A DNA stretch of 64,000 nucleotides, taken from Albibacillus kandeliae (GTDB lineage: Bacteria > Pseudomonadota > Alphaproteobacteria > Rhodobacterales > Rhodobacteraceae). Position numbers and translations under genes: made by a program. Shown piece by piece: positions 27,394 through 36,414 of this stretch. The stretch lies in contig NZ_QEHM01000009.1 in the NCBI RefSeq assembly GCF_003116585.1, positions 248,001 to 312,000 of the forward strand. Direction: 5' to 3'. Every line of letters starts with the position of its first letter. Within the stretch, counting starts at the first letter, position 1. The notes below the pieces were generated by a model. It saw nothing but the letters and a program-made list of their open reading frames with translations, had not been told where the DNA came from and made no database searches.

Positions 27394-27848
27394 TCGAGCT
27401 GGACGAGACCGACCGCCACCTGCTGCGGGCGCTGGCGCGGGACGCGACGCAGAGCGCGGGGGCGCTGGGCCGGCAGGTGGGCCTGTCGCAGCCCGCCACG
27501 TGGCGACGGATCAGGCGGTTGGAGGAGGCCGGGGCGATCCGGGGGCGGCGGCTGCGGCTGAACGCCGAGGCGCTGGGTTATGGGGTGACCGTGTTCCTTG
27601 GCATCAAGCTGGGGCGCAAGGGGCAGGCGAGCCTTGCCGACTTCGAACGCGCGGTGAGCGCGATCCCGGAGGTGCAGACGGTGGAGCACGTGCTGGGCAT
27701 GTACGACTTCCGCCTGCGGGTCGTCGCGCGCGACCTTGCCGACTTCGAGCGGCTGCTGCGGCGGCGGATCATGACCCTGCCGGGGGCGGGGGAGGTGGAG
27801 GCCAATGTGCTGCTGAGCGAGGAGCGGCGGCCGGGGCCCATCGGCTGA
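27390..27848 (+). CDS. Lrp/AsnC-family transcriptional regulator (second of a tandem pair)
   Basis: A 152-residue paralogue of the preceding gene. The HTH is LDETDRHLLRALARDATQSAGALGRQVG followed by LSQPATWRRIRRLEEAGAI, and the RAM domain includes VQTVEHVLGMYDFRLRVVARDLADFERLLRRRI with a normal G-x-Y-D-F turn. The two overlapping genes may form mixed oligomers, as paired Lrp proteins do in some species. The next gene, an aminotransferase, starts 62 bp downstream in the same direction and may belong to the same transcript. Confidence 0.9.
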   Translation: MIELDETDRHLLRALARDATQSAGALGRQVGLSQPATWRRIRRLEEAGAIRGRRLRLNAEALGYGVTVFLGIKLGRKGQASLADFERAVSAIPEVQTVEHVLGMYDFRLRVVARDLADFERLLRRRIMTLPGAGEVEANVLLSEERRPGPIG

Positions 27849-27910
27849 CGTTTGCCATTGGTGGGGCAAAGGGAGTAAGGCTCGGGCAACCCAAGTTGAG
27901 GAGAGGCCCC

Positions 27911-29038
27911 ATGCCCGCATTGCTCGGTACCGTCGACCCGGACGGTCTGGAAGAATTCTCGGTCGTTTTCACCGACCGTTCGCTGAACCACATGTCGCAG
28001 AAGTTCCAGCAGGTGATGCGCGACATATCGGCGATGCTGCGTGAGGTCTACAATGCCGAGGCGGTTGCGGTGGTGCCCGGCGGCGGTACCTACGCGATGG
28101 AGGCGGTGGCGCGGCAGTTCGCGCGGGACAAGCGGGCGCTGGTGGTGCGCAACGGCTGGTTCAGCTACCGCTGGAGCCAGATCATGGAAACCGGCGGGCT
28201 GACCTCGGAGGCCACGGTGATGAAGGCGCGCCGGACCGGCAACGCGGCGCAGTCGCCCTTTGCCCCGGCCCCGATCGAGGACGTGGTGGCGGCGATCCGC
28301 GACCAGAAGCCCGAGATCGTCTTTGCCCCGCATGTGGAGACGGCGGCGGGGGTGATCCTGCCCGATGACTACGTGACCGCGCTGGCTTCGGCGGCGCATG
28401 AGGTCGGGGCGCTGATGGTGCTGGACTGCATCGCCTCGGGCTGTGCCTGGGTCGACATGAAGGCGACCGGTGTCGACGTGCTGATCAGCGCGCCGCAGAA
28501 GGGTTGGAGCGCCTCGCCGAGCGCGGGGCTGGTGATGCTCTCGGAGCGGGGCGCGGCGCGGCTGGAGGAGACCCAGTCGGACAGTTTCGCCATCGACCTG
28601 AAGAAGTGGCGGCAGATCATGGTGGCCTACGAGAGCGGCGGCCACGCCTATCATGCGACGATGCCCACGGATGCGCTGCTGGCGTTCCGCGACACCATGG
28701 CCGAGACGCGGGAGTACGGTTTCGCGCGGCTGAAGGAGGCGCAGTGGCAGCTGGGCAACGGCGTGCGGGCGATGCTGAAGGACAAGGGCATCGTCTCGGT
28801 CGCCGCCGACGGGTTCGGCGCGCCGGGCGTGGTGGTGAGCTATACGACCGACCCCGAGATCCAGACCGGCCGGGCGTTTGCGGCCAAGGGTATGCAGATC
28901 GCGGCCGGGGTGCCGTTGCAGTGCGACGAACCCGAGGGTTTCATGACCTTCCGCCTTGGCCTGTTCGGGCTCGACAAGCTCTATGACGTGGAGGCGACTC
29001 TGGCGCGGCTCAAGCGGGTCGTCGACCAGGTGCTGTAA
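27911..29038 (+). CDS. class V aminotransferase (alanine-glyoxylate/serine-pyruvate type)
   Basis: A 375-residue PLP enzyme of the class V fold. VPGGGTYAMEAVARQF lies at the cofactor phosphate site, FAPHVETAAGVILPDDY contains the region contacting the carboxylate, DCIASGCAWVDM supplies the PLP-ring Asp, and the Schiff-base Lys is in SAPQKGWSASPSAGL. Length and motifs fit alanine-glyoxylate or serine-pyruvate aminotransferase, but the amino donor is not certain. The ATG at 27911 has GAGGAGAGG upstream. It lies behind two Lrp regulators, suggesting an amino-acid-responsive unit, and converges on the ubiH-type gene with a 6-bp gap. Confidence 0.88.
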   Translation: MPALLGTVDPDGLEEFSVVFTDRSLNHMSQKFQQVMRDISAMLREVYNAEAVAVVPGGGTYAMEAVARQFARDKRALVVRNGWFSYRWSQIMETGGLTSEATVMKARRTGNAAQSPFAPAPIEDVVAAIRDQKPEIVFAPHVETAAGVILPDDYVTALASAAHEVGALMVLDCIASGCAWVDMKATGVDVLISAPQKGWSASPSAGLVMLSERGAARLEETQSDSFAIDLKKWRQIMVAYESGGHAYHATMPTDALLAFRDTMAETREYGFARLKEAQWQLGNGVRAMLKDKGIVSVAADGFGAPGVVVSYTTDPEIQTGRAFAAKGMQIAAGVPLQCDEPEGFMTFRLGLFGLDKLYDVEATLARLKRVVDQVL

Positions 29039-29044
29039 GGCGCC

Positions 29045-30241
29045 CTAGCTGACCCCGAGGCCCATCCGCATCAGCGTATGGCGCACCGGGGGCAGCGCGT
29101 AGAGCGCGTTGAGACCGGCGGCGCGGGCGTCGCGCAGGGGCTGCGCCTCGGCCATCGAGGCGCGGTTCAGCAGGTCGATGCCCTGCACCCGCAGGTGGAT
29201 GTCGCGCTGGCGCGCGCGGGCGTAGGCGTCGAGCATCGGCTGGTCTCCGAGACCGTCGGGCCGGGCGGTGGCGAGATCGAGCAGGCAGCCGAGATCGGCC
29301 AGCGACATGTTGAGGCCCTGTGCGCCGATGGGCGGCACCACATGGGCGGCCTCGGCCATCAGCACGAGGCGTTCGCCGGTGACCGCCTCGGCCTCCTGCG
29401 CGATGATCGGCCAGAGGCTGCGGCGCGAGGCGAGCGTGAGGGGACCGAAGAGGGCGCAGGAGCGTTCGGCCAGCGCCGCCTCGAACGCGGGCACGGGCAG
29501 CGCGGCGAGCTGCCGGGCGCGGGGGCCGCGTTCCATCCAGACGATGGCGGAGGAGGGCTTGCCCTCGTAATCGGGCAGCGGGACCAGCGTGAAAGGACCG
29601 CCGCTGCGGTGGATCTCGGTCGAGACGTTGTTGTGCGGGACCGGGTGGGTGACGGCGAAGGCCAGTGCCTTCTGCCCGTAGCGCAGGGTGCGCACGCCGA
29701 TGCCTGCGGCCTCGCGCATGGGGGAATTGCGCCCGTCGCAGGCGATGACGAGGCGGGCGCGCAGGCGGGTGCCGTCGCTGAGGCCCACGCGGGCCTCGCC
29801 GGTGCGGGTGAAGAGCGAGTTGGTGGCGGTTCCGGGGCGGAACTCGACGTTCGGCAGGGTTGCCAGATGCGCGAGCCCCTCGCGGCGCAGGAGCCAGTTG
29901 GGGAAGTTCCAGCCGAAGGGCTGTTCCGAGATCTCGGCGGCGCGGAATTCGCGCACGACGCGGGGTGTCGGCTCGGTGCCACCGGCGTCGACGATCCGCA
30001 TGACCTCGAGCGCGGCGGCGTGGGGCGCGAGCCTGTCCCACAGGCCGCAGCTTTCCAGCAAGGTCCGCGCCGGTTGCAGCAGGGCGGTCGAGCGCAGGTC
30101 GGATCCTTCGGCGTCGCGTTCGGTGACCGGCGGGGCCGGGTCGAGGCAGACGACGGAGAAGCCCGCGGCGCCGAAGGCCGCGGCGGCGGTGAGGCCCGCG
30201 AGGCCGCCGCCGGAGATCACGATATCGCAGCTGTCAGTCAT
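29045..30241 (-). CDS. UbiH/UbiF/COQ6-family FAD-dependent hydroxylase
   Basis: A 398-residue flavoprotein monooxygenase of the ubiquinone-biosynthesis hydroxylase group. The dinucleotide motif is DIVISGGGLAGLTAAAAFG at the N-terminus, the mid-chain motif is ARLVIACDGRNSPMR, and the FAD ribityl motif is HVVPPIGAQGLNMSLADLGCLLDL. The ATG at 30241 (MTDSCDIV) starts just before the Rossmann strand. Which ring position it hydroxylates cannot be told; alphaproteobacteria have UbiL, UbiM or UbiH-type enzymes with mixed regioselectivity. A small membrane-protein gene lies 79 bp upstream on the same strand. Confidence 0.9.
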   Translation of the reverse strand: MTDSCDIVISGGGLAGLTAAAAFGAAGFSVVCLDPAPPVTERDAEGSDLRSTALLQPARTLLESCGLWDRLAPHAAALEVMRIVDAGGTEPTPRVVREFRAAEISEQPFGWNFPNWLLRREGLAHLATLPNVEFRPGTATNSLFTRTGEARVGLSDGTRLRARLVIACDGRNSPMREAAGIGVRTLRYGQKALAFAVTHPVPHNNVSTEIHRSGGPFTLVPLPDYEGKPSSAIVWMERGPRARQLAALPVPAFEAALAERSCALFGPLTLASRRSLWPIIAQEAEAVTGERLVLMAEAAHVVPPIGAQGLNMSLADLGCLLDLATARPDGLGDQPMLDAYARARQRDIHLRVQGIDLLNRASMAEAQPLRDARAAGLNALYALPPVRHTLMRMGLGVS

Positions 30242-30320
30242 GCCGGGGGTCTCCGGTCCGGGGCGTCGGTTCGTGCGGACCATGCGGGAAATGCGCCGGG
30301 ACATGCAAGCCCCGGCCGCG

Positions 30321-30554
30321 TCAGTCGCCCAGCGTCAGCAGGATCAGGATCACGAACATGACCGGGACCAGCGCCAGCGCGGTCAGGCCGAGCGCGACGA
30401 GGCCCCATGTCTTGACCGCGAGGATCAGCAGGGTGACGAGCACGAAGAGGGCATAGCCGATGTTGCCCATGAAGTCCCTCTCGAGGTCGCGGGCCAGCCA
30501 TCCGAAGACGGGGATGTGGTGATAGGCGCGGCGCGGGTGGGGGATATCTGTCAT
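30321..30554 (-). CDS. small membrane protein of unknown function
   Basis: A 77-residue protein. A short soluble N-terminus (MTDIPHPRRAYHHIPVFGWL ...) is followed by two hydrophobic helices (about 30-50 and 53-75). No known domain recognised. The ATG at 30554 is preceded by GGAAAGGACCAGAG. It sits between the HAD phosphatase and ubiH-type genes on the same strand and may be part of their transcript. Confidence 0.72.
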   Translation of the reverse strand: MTDIPHPRRAYHHIPVFGWLARDLERDFMGNIGYALFVLVTLLILAVKTWGLVALGLTALALVPVMFVILILLTLGD

Positions 30555-30652
30555 CTCTGGTCCTTTCCGGGGGTGCAGAGGTGCAGATGGGGGCGCCGGG
30601 GACCCCGGGCAAAGCGACATTCTGTCCCGCGCTGGGCGCGGGCCCGGCCGGG

Positions 30653-31297
30653 TCAGAGCAGGCGGCCGAGGAAGCCCGCGAGGTCGTCGGTGTGGTGGTG
30701 GATGTGATCGGCGGGATGGGCCGTGGGTGCGACATGGACGGTCTGCATGCCCATCGCGTGGGGCGCCGCGAGATTGCGCGGGTCGTCCTCGAACATGGCG
30801 GCGCGTTTCGGGTCAAGCCCGTCGATGCCGAAGACGGTCTCGAACGCCTCGCGCTCGGGCTTGGGGCGGAACTCGGCGTGCTCGACGCCGTAGATCGCGT
30901 CGAAGAGACCGGAGAGACCGCGCGCCTGCAGCACATTCCGGGCGTAGGGGGCGCTGCCGTTGGTATAGACGATGCGGCGGCCGGGCAGGGCCTCGATATT
31001 GGCGCGCAGCGAGGCGTCTTCGGCCAGCACGCCGAAGTCGATGTCGTGGACGGTGGTCAGGTAGGGGGCCGGGTCCACGTCGTGTTCGCGCATCAGACCG
31101 GCCAGCGTGGTGCCGTAGGTCAGCCAGTAGTGGCGGCGCAGCTTGTCGGCCTTGTCGCGGTCGACGCCGAGAGACTCCATGACGTACTGGGTCATCCGCA
31201 CCTCGATCTGATCGAACAGGCGGGCCTCTGGCGGGTAGAGGGTGTTGTCGAGGTCGAAAACCCAGGTTTCGACGTGGCGGAACGCTTCTTTGACCAT
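30653..31297 (-). CDS. pyrimidine 5'-nucleotidase-type HAD hydrolase
   Basis: A 214-residue HAD-superfamily phosphatase. Motif I is VFDLDNTLYPP with the nucleophile D15 and D17. Motif II is VYTNGSAPYAR, motif III includes KPEREAF, and motif IV is AAMFEDDPRNLAAPHAMGM. The DNTLYP form and the helical cap at about 25-95 are typical of the Sdt1/Phm8-like pyrimidine 5'-nucleotidase subfamily. The ATG at 31297 follows GGAGG. It diverges from the GntR gene with an 89-bp gap. Confidence 0.88.
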   Translation of the reverse strand: MVKEAFRHVETWVFDLDNTLYPPEARLFDQIEVRMTQYVMESLGVDRDKADKLRRHYWLTYGTTLAGLMREHDVDPAPYLTTVHDIDFGVLAEDASLRANIEALPGRRIVYTNGSAPYARNVLQARGLSGLFDAIYGVEHAEFRPKPEREAFETVFGIDGLDPKRAAMFEDDPRNLAAPHAMGMQTVHVAPTAHPADHIHHHTDDLAGFLGRLL

Positions 31298-31386
31298 GCC
31301 TCCGGCTCTACTCCAGCGGGGAGGCGACGGCAAGCTTGGGCGGAACTGCCAGTGGACACGGCGCGATTGCGGGTTAATGTGCGCGC

Positions 31387-32040
31387 ATGAAAGAAAACCG
31401 GTCCTCGCAGACAGACGTCTACAGCATGATCCTCGACGCCATCGATTCCGGCGTCTACCGGCCGGGCGACCGGCTGGTCGAGAGCGACCTTGCAGAGCGG
31501 CTTGGCGTGTCGCGGACCCCGGTGCGCGAGGCGCTGCAACGGCTCGAGACGCAGTCGTTGCTGGCAAGGGACGGGCGGTCGCTGATCGTGGCCTCGCTGG
31601 ATCACAACCAGATGGCCGAGCTTTACGAGGTGCGGCGCGAGCTGGAGGGGCTGGCGGCCCGGCTGGCCGCGCGCCATGCCAGCCAGGAGGAGATCACGGT
31701 GCTGACCGAGATGGTCGACGCCGATGACGCGCTGGTGAACGACCCGCGCGCGCTGGCCCGGGCCAACCGCCGGTTCCACGCGCAGATCCATCTGGCCTCG
31801 CACAACCGGTTCCTCGTGCAGCAGCTGGACCTCGTGCACCGGTCGATGGCGCTGATGGCGACGACGTCGCTGGCGGCGGAGGGGCGGGGCGAGATGGCGC
31901 AGGCCGAGCACAAGGCCATCGTGGCGGCCATTGCCCGCCGCGACGAGGCGGCGGCCGAGAAGGCGCTGCAGGATCATATCTCGATCGCCTTCAAGACGCG
32001 GCTCAAGCTGGATGCGGACCAGCGCGAACGGCTGGCCTGA
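31387..32040 (+). CDS. GntR-family regulator with FCD ligand-binding domain
   Basis: A 217-residue FadR-subfamily regulator. Residues 10-70 are the winged helix (VYSMILDAIDSGVYRPGDRL, then ESDLAERLGVSRTPVREAL). The helical FCD domain covers about 80-205 and includes the metal-type residues in ANRRFHAQIHLASHN and AEHKAIVAAIARRD. Such domains bind small carboxylates with a metal ion. The neighbours do not reveal the target. It converges on the glycosyltransferase gene with a 6-bp gap. Confidence 0.9.
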   Translation: MKENRSSQTDVYSMILDAIDSGVYRPGDRLVESDLAERLGVSRTPVREALQRLETQSLLARDGRSLIVASLDHNQMAELYEVRRELEGLAARLAARHASQEEITVLTEMVDADDALVNDPRALARANRRFHAQIHLASHNRFLVQQLDLVHRSMALMATTSLAAEGRGEMAQAEHKAIVAAIARRDEAAAEKALQDHISIAFKTRLKLDADQRERLA

Positions 32041-32046
32041 GCCGCC

Positions 32047-33921
32047 CTAGACCTCGCCCAGTTTCTGATCGACGGCGGCGACGCCGTGTTCGGTCTTGTC
32101 CCAGAAATGCGGGGCAAGGACGAGTTCCAGCAGGGCCTTGTAGGCGGCGATGGTGGCCAGCGGGAAATAGAACAGCATCGAAGGCGTCCAGATCATCAGG
32201 AACCTGCGTTCGGCGCGGGTGACGGCCATCATGCCGATGGTCAGGCTGAGCAGTTCGAACAGCAGGAACATGGCGCTGGCGGCATAGAGACCCGAGGTGC
32301 CGAGCAGGTCGCGCGCGGGATGGGGCAGGCCCAGCAGCAGGAGCCAGAAGGACCAGAGCACGGGGGCGAGGAGGAACTGGCCGACGGTGCCGAGGAAGAA
32401 GGCCTGAAAGCTGAGGAACCGCCAGGCGCCGAGATCGCGAAGCAGCGCACGGGGCGCGCGCATGTGCACGAGGTAGGTGACGAGGAAGCCCTTGAGCCAG
32501 CGCGAGCGCTGCTTGATCCAGGGCCAGGGGCGGCAATTGGCCTCTTCGTAGGTGACGGTCGGGATCATCTCTGTCCGGTAGCCCATGCGGCAGAGGCGGA
32601 TCCCGAGGTCGGCGTCCTCGGTCACGTTGTGGGCATCCCAGCCGCCCAGTTCCTCGAGCGTGTCGCGGCGGAAGAACAGTGTGGTTCCCCCCAGCGGCAC
32701 CACCATGCCGAGGCGCGCCATGCCGGGCAGGATCACCCGGAACCATGCGGCGTACTCGATGGTGAAGCAGCGGGCGATCCAGTTGGTGCGGGGATTGTAG
32801 TAGTCGAGCACCCCCTGCAGGCAGGCCACGTCCTTGTCGCAGCGGGCGAAATGGTCTGCCACCCGTTCGAGCTGGTCGCTGGCGGGGGCATCCTCGGCAT
32901 CCCAGACGCCGATGATGGTGCCCCGGCAGAAATCCAGCGCGTAGTTCATGGCGCGCGGCTTGGTCCGGGGCGGGCCGACATCGGGCACCTCGACCACGCG
33001 GATCCAGTGCGGCAGGCGGACCTCGGAGAGGGCGCGGCGGGTGATCTCGTCCTTCTCCTCCAGCACGAGGAGCACTTCGAGCAGGGATTTGGGGTAGGTG
33101 AGGCGCGAGAGGCGCTGCAGCAGGGCGGCGGCGATCTCCTTCTCGCGGTAGAGCGGGACGATGACCGAGATGCGCGGCTGCTGCGCAGCGCGGGGGCGCA
33201 AATGGGCGCGGGTCGGCGGGCGCAGCAGGTTGCCGAGCAGGGCGACGAGGCGGAGCCCGGTGAAGAGCATCAGCGTGGTGAGGGCCAACGCGCCCAGCAC
33301 CACGATGCCGGTGCCGGGGACCAGCAGGAACAGGGTGAGCGCGGCGAGGATCAGCAGCACGGGGGCGAGGGGCAGGGCCCAGTGCCAGGACCGGCAGCTA
33401 TAGCGGGCCGGAACCCGGCAGCCTGCGCCCCGGGCAAGGCGCGGACCGATGCAGGCGGTGATGGCCTGATTGAGCTCGGCGCCCGAAACCTGAACGGGTG
33501 CCACGGGGCCGAAGCTGTCCGCAAGGCGCGGGCGCAGATCCTCGAAGAGGTCCGGCCGTTCAGTCGCGATCAGGGTGGTGCCGCCCGCGTGGGTCCAGGG
33601 CAGGCACCTGTGGCGCAGCCAGAAGGCCGGGGTCAGCCGCGCGGCGAGGGCCGGGTCGGGGCGCAGGCCGGCAAAGTCGGCGCGGGGGATCGAGAACTGC
33701 GCCGCCAGCGCGGACTGGATCTGGTCGCCGCTGGCCCAGCCCTGCGCCACGAGGATCTCGCCCAGCGGGGCGGAGAGCCGCTGCTGGAGGTGCAGTGCCA
33801 TGAGCAGTTGGGCGGGGGTGATCACACCGCCCTCGACCAGGCAGTGGCCGAGCGGGACGCGTCCGTTTGCATAGGATTGCGCCGGATCGGGGAGGTCCGG
33901 GCGCATGGTCAATGTCGTCAT
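32047..33921 (-). CDS. MshEN-domain / family 2 glycosyltransferase fusion, membrane protein
   Basis: A 624-residue protein. Residues 20-150 resemble the MshEN (T2SS-E N-terminal) domain: PLGHCLVEGGVITPAQLLMA, LGEILVAQGW and ALAAQFSIPRADF, which in other proteins can bind c-di-GMP. Two membrane helices follow at about 178-225. Residues 250-470 are a GT2 processive domain with WDAEDAP, TEDADLGIRL and the Q-x-x-R-W type motif KQRSRWLKG. Further C-terminal helices complete a cellulose-synthase-like topology. It likely makes an envelope or exopolysaccharide. No neighbouring polysaccharide genes are seen; it lies 73 bp upstream of nothing related and is followed by a convergent GntR gene. Confidence 0.87.
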   Translation of the reverse strand: MTTLTMRPDLPDPAQSYANGRVPLGHCLVEGGVITPAQLLMALHLQQRLSAPLGEILVAQGWASGDQIQSALAAQFSIPRADFAGLRPDPALAARLTPAFWLRHRCLPWTHAGGTTLIATERPDLFEDLRPRLADSFGPVAPVQVSGAELNQAITACIGPRLARGAGCRVPARYSCRSWHWALPLAPVLLILAALTLFLLVPGTGIVVLGALALTTLMLFTGLRLVALLGNLLRPPTRAHLRPRAAQQPRISVIVPLYREKEIAAALLQRLSRLTYPKSLLEVLLVLEEKDEITRRALSEVRLPHWIRVVEVPDVGPPRTKPRAMNYALDFCRGTIIGVWDAEDAPASDQLERVADHFARCDKDVACLQGVLDYYNPRTNWIARCFTIEYAAWFRVILPGMARLGMVVPLGGTTLFFRRDTLEELGGWDAHNVTEDADLGIRLCRMGYRTEMIPTVTYEEANCRPWPWIKQRSRWLKGFLVTYLVHMRAPRALLRDLGAWRFLSFQAFFLGTVGQFLLAPVLWSFWLLLLGLPHPARDLLGTSGLYAASAMFLLFELLSLTIGMMAVTRAERRFLMIWTPSMLFYFPLATIAAYKALLELVLAPHFWDKTEHGVAAVDQKLGEV

Positions 33922-33993
33922 CCTGCCCCGCCACGCTGAGAAGCCTTGGCGGGGAGGATGTCAGAGACTGGTTAATCCAGTGTTAAGGCGCGA

Positions 33994-35157
33994 TCACGCC
34001 TCGACGCGCGCGGCCATCGCCTCGGCGAAACGCTCGAACAGGTAGTAGCTGTCCTGCGGGCCGGGGCTGGCCTCGGGGTGGTACTGCACCGACCAGACCG
34101 GGCGATCGGTCATGCGTATGCCGCAGTTCGACCCGTCGAACAGCGACCGGTGGGTTTCGATCACGCCGCCGGGCAGGGTCTGGGCATCGACCGCGAAGCC
34201 GTGGTTCATCGAGGTGATCTCGACCTTGCCGGTCTCGAGGTCCTTGACCGGGTGGTTGGCGCCGTGGTGGCCGTGGTTCATCTTGACCGTCTTGGCGCCG
34301 AGCGCCAGCGCCAGCATCTGGTGACCGAGGCAGATGCCGAAGACCGGGATATCGGTCTTGTCCATCACGTCCTTGATCATCGGCACGGCGTAGACGCCGG
34401 TTGCCGCCGGGTCGCCGGGGCCGTTCGAGAGGAACAGGCCGTCGGGGTTGTGCGCCAGCACCTCCTCGGCAGTGGCCGAGGCCGGGAGAACGGTCACGTC
34501 GCAGCCGACCGAGGCGAGGCAGCGCAGGATGTTGCGCTTGGCGCCGTAGTCGACGGCGACGACCTTGAACTTGGCGTCGGTCTGATCGGTGTAGCCCTCG
34601 GGCCAGGCCCACCGCATTTCGCTCCAGCGGTAGGATTGGGCGCAGGTCACGTCCTTGGCGAGGTCCATGCCCTCCAGCCCGCGGAAGGCGCGGGCGGCGG
34701 CGACCAGCGCGGCCACGTCGAAGTTGCCCTCGGGGTCATGCGCGAGCGCCACGTGCGGCGCGCCCTGCTGGCGGATCGCGCGGGTCAGGCGGCGGGTGTC
34801 GATTCCGCCGATGGCGATACGGCCGCGCCGCGCCAGCCAGGTCTTGAGCTCTTCGGCGCTGCGCCAGTTCGAGGGCAGGGTCGGGTCCCACTTGACCACC
34901 ATGCCGGCGGCGACCGGGTCGCCGGTCTCGTCGTCATCGGGGTTGACGCCGACGTTGCCGACGTGGGGGAAGGTGAAGGTGACGATCTGACCCGCGTAGG
35001 ACGGATCGGTCATGATCTCCTGGTAGCCGGTCATCGCGGTGTTGAAGCAGAGTTCCGCCACGGTCTGGCCTGTGGCGCCGAAGCCCTGACCGTAGAACAC
35101 GGTGCCATCGGCAAGCGCAAGGCAGGCGGTGGGCTTCATGGGGGCTGTATCGACCAT
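33994..35157 (-). CDS. carA: carbamoyl phosphate synthase small subunit
   Basis: The glutamine-hydrolysing subunit, which feeds ammonia to CarB for arginine and pyrimidine synthesis. 387 residues. The N-terminal domain carries [17 protein letters not shown] and [20 protein letters not shown]. The class I glutaminase domain has LSNGPGDP, the nucleophile Cys in FGICLGHQ, and the His-Glu pair in [11 protein letters not shown]. The ATG at 35157 has GGAG eight or nine bases upstream; an ATG at 35181 is an alternative. carB is not next to it in this window. It diverges from the YqeY gene. Confidence 0.96.
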   Translation of the reverse strand: MVDTAPMKPTACLALADGTVFYGQGFGATGQTVAELCFNTAMTGYQEIMTDPSYAGQIVTFTFPHVGNVGVNPDDDETGDPVAAGMVVKWDPTLPSNWRSAEELKTWLARRGRIAIGGIDTRRLTRAIRQQGAPHVALAHDPEGNFDVAALVAAARAFRGLEGMDLAKDVTCAQSYRWSEMRWAWPEGYTDQTDAKFKVVAVDYGAKRNILRCLASVGCDVTVLPASATAEEVLAHNPDGLFLSNGPGDPAATGVYAVPMIKDVMDKTDIPVFGICLGHQMLALALGAKTVKMNHGHHGANHPVKDLETGKVEITSMNHGFAVDAQTLPGGVIETHRSLFDGSNCGIRMTDRPVWSVQYHPEASPGPQDSYYLFERFAEAMAARVEA

Positions 35158-35342
35158 GGCGCGAGTCTCCGATGTTGGCAAATTGTCGGATCAATAAGGT
35201 CGGGGTCGGGCAGGGTCAACCCGCCGTTTCTGGCGAAAATCGCGATTCCGGCCATTCTGACGTTGCGCAATGTCCTGTTGTATCGACAACGCGCATTGGA
35301 TAAAGTGCAAGGCTTCACGATCCATGGGGATGGAACGAACAA

Positions 35343-35816
35343 ATGGATTTGCGCTCTCGGGTCAATACGGCCCTGAAGCAGGCCATGCGCGACAAGGCGA
35401 CCACGCGACTGTCGACGCTGCGGCTGATCAATGCGGCCATCAAGGACCAGGACATCGCGGCCCGCGCCGACGGTGGCGACGGTGGCGAAAACGGCGTCGA
35501 TGATGGCCAGGTGCTGGCCATTCTCGGCAAGATGACCAAGCAGCGCCAGGAAAGCGCGCGCGCCTACGAAGAGGGCGGGCGGCTGGATCTGGCGGAACGC
35601 GAACTCGCCGAGATCGAGGTGATCCAGGAATTTCTGCCGCGCCAGCTGTGCGAGCAGGAAGTGGATGACGCGGTGAGCGGTGTGATCACCAGCACCGGCG
35701 CGGATTCGATCCGCGACATGGGCAAGGTCATGGCGGAACTGAAGTCGCGCTATACCGGCCAGATGGACTTTGCCAAGGTCGGTCCGCTGGTCAAGAACAA
35801 GCTCTGCTCGGGCTGA
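35343..35816 (+). CDS. GatB/YqeY domain-containing protein
   Basis: A 157-residue cytosolic protein similar to YqeY and to the tRNA-binding tail of GatB. It starts MDLRSRVNTALKQAMRDKA, followed by LSTLRLINAAIKDQDI, ILGKMTKQRQESARAYEEGG, AEIEVIQEFLPRQL and the C-terminal DMGKVMAELKSRYTGQMDFA. A Gly/Asp-rich loop (ARADGGDGGENGVDDG) lies near 40-55. The biological role is unclear. Upstream, 185 bp separate it from the divergent carA. Confidence 0.92.
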   Translation: MDLRSRVNTALKQAMRDKATTRLSTLRLINAAIKDQDIAARADGGDGGENGVDDGQVLAILGKMTKQRQESARAYEEGGRLDLAERELAEIEVIQEFLPRQLCEQEVDDAVSGVITSTGADSIRDMGKVMAELKSRYTGQMDFAKVGPLVKNKLCSG

Positions 35817-35883
35817 ACCGGGCAGGGCGGTAACGCCCTCCCACCGGACGGCCCATGAAGACGGTGCCGCGCAGGCGCTTTGC

Positions 35884-36375
35884 CTACGCGGCGCGTTGCA
35901 GCCGGACCAGCAGGTCGCGGTGCAGCGCCTTGCGTTCCTCTTCGGAGAGGAACGCCCCGATCTCGACCTCGCGCCCGCCGCCCGTGAGGGTGACGTAGCA
36001 GGGCACCGGCCCGCCCGTCGGGTAGAGATGCGGCTGTGTCCAGTAGCGGTTGTACTCCCACTCGCGTTCCCGCCCGTCGGGATCGCGCCGCAACAGGTGC
36101 GCGCGGTCTCTGCTCAGGGTCAGCACCTCGAGCACCTGCTTGTCGCGCCGGTTCCGGTTCAGCGCGAACCAGATGCCGGCGACGGCCACCAGCAGGAAGG
36201 GCAGCAGCGCCCAGAGGATCACGGTGCCGAGCACCGCGAAGAGCGGGAAGAGAAACATCACCATCGTCGCCCCGATGAACAGGACAAAGCCGCGCGGCTG
36301 CAGCGACTGGTGCGGCCAGAGGCGGAGTTCTTCCGTTTCGCTGTCGGGGTCCGGGTCCGTCCACGCGTAGGGCAT
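35884..36375 (-). CDS. DUF2244 domain integral membrane protein
   Basis: A 163-residue protein with two adjacent membrane helices (about 28-48 and 51-70) and a cytoplasmic beta-rich C-terminal part. The DUF2244 pattern is recognisable: LWPHQSLQPRGFVLFIGATM near the N-terminus, then FALNRNRRDKQVLEVL and REWEYNRYWTQPHL. Its function is unknown. In alphaproteobacteria it is often near cytochrome oxidase genes, and here ctaD is about 0.8 kb away on the same strand. It converges with the YqeY gene. Confidence 0.85.
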   Translation of the reverse strand: MPYAWTDPDPDSETEELRLWPHQSLQPRGFVLFIGATMVMFLFPLFAVLGTVILWALLPFLLVAVAGIWFALNRNRRDKQVLEVLTLSRDRAHLLRRDPDGREREWEYNRYWTQPHLYPTGGPVPCYVTLTGGGREVEIGAFLSEEERKALHRDLLVRLQRAA

Positions 36376-36414
36376 GGGGGGAATCTTACCTAAGCGGTCG
36401 GACAGGACAACAGG

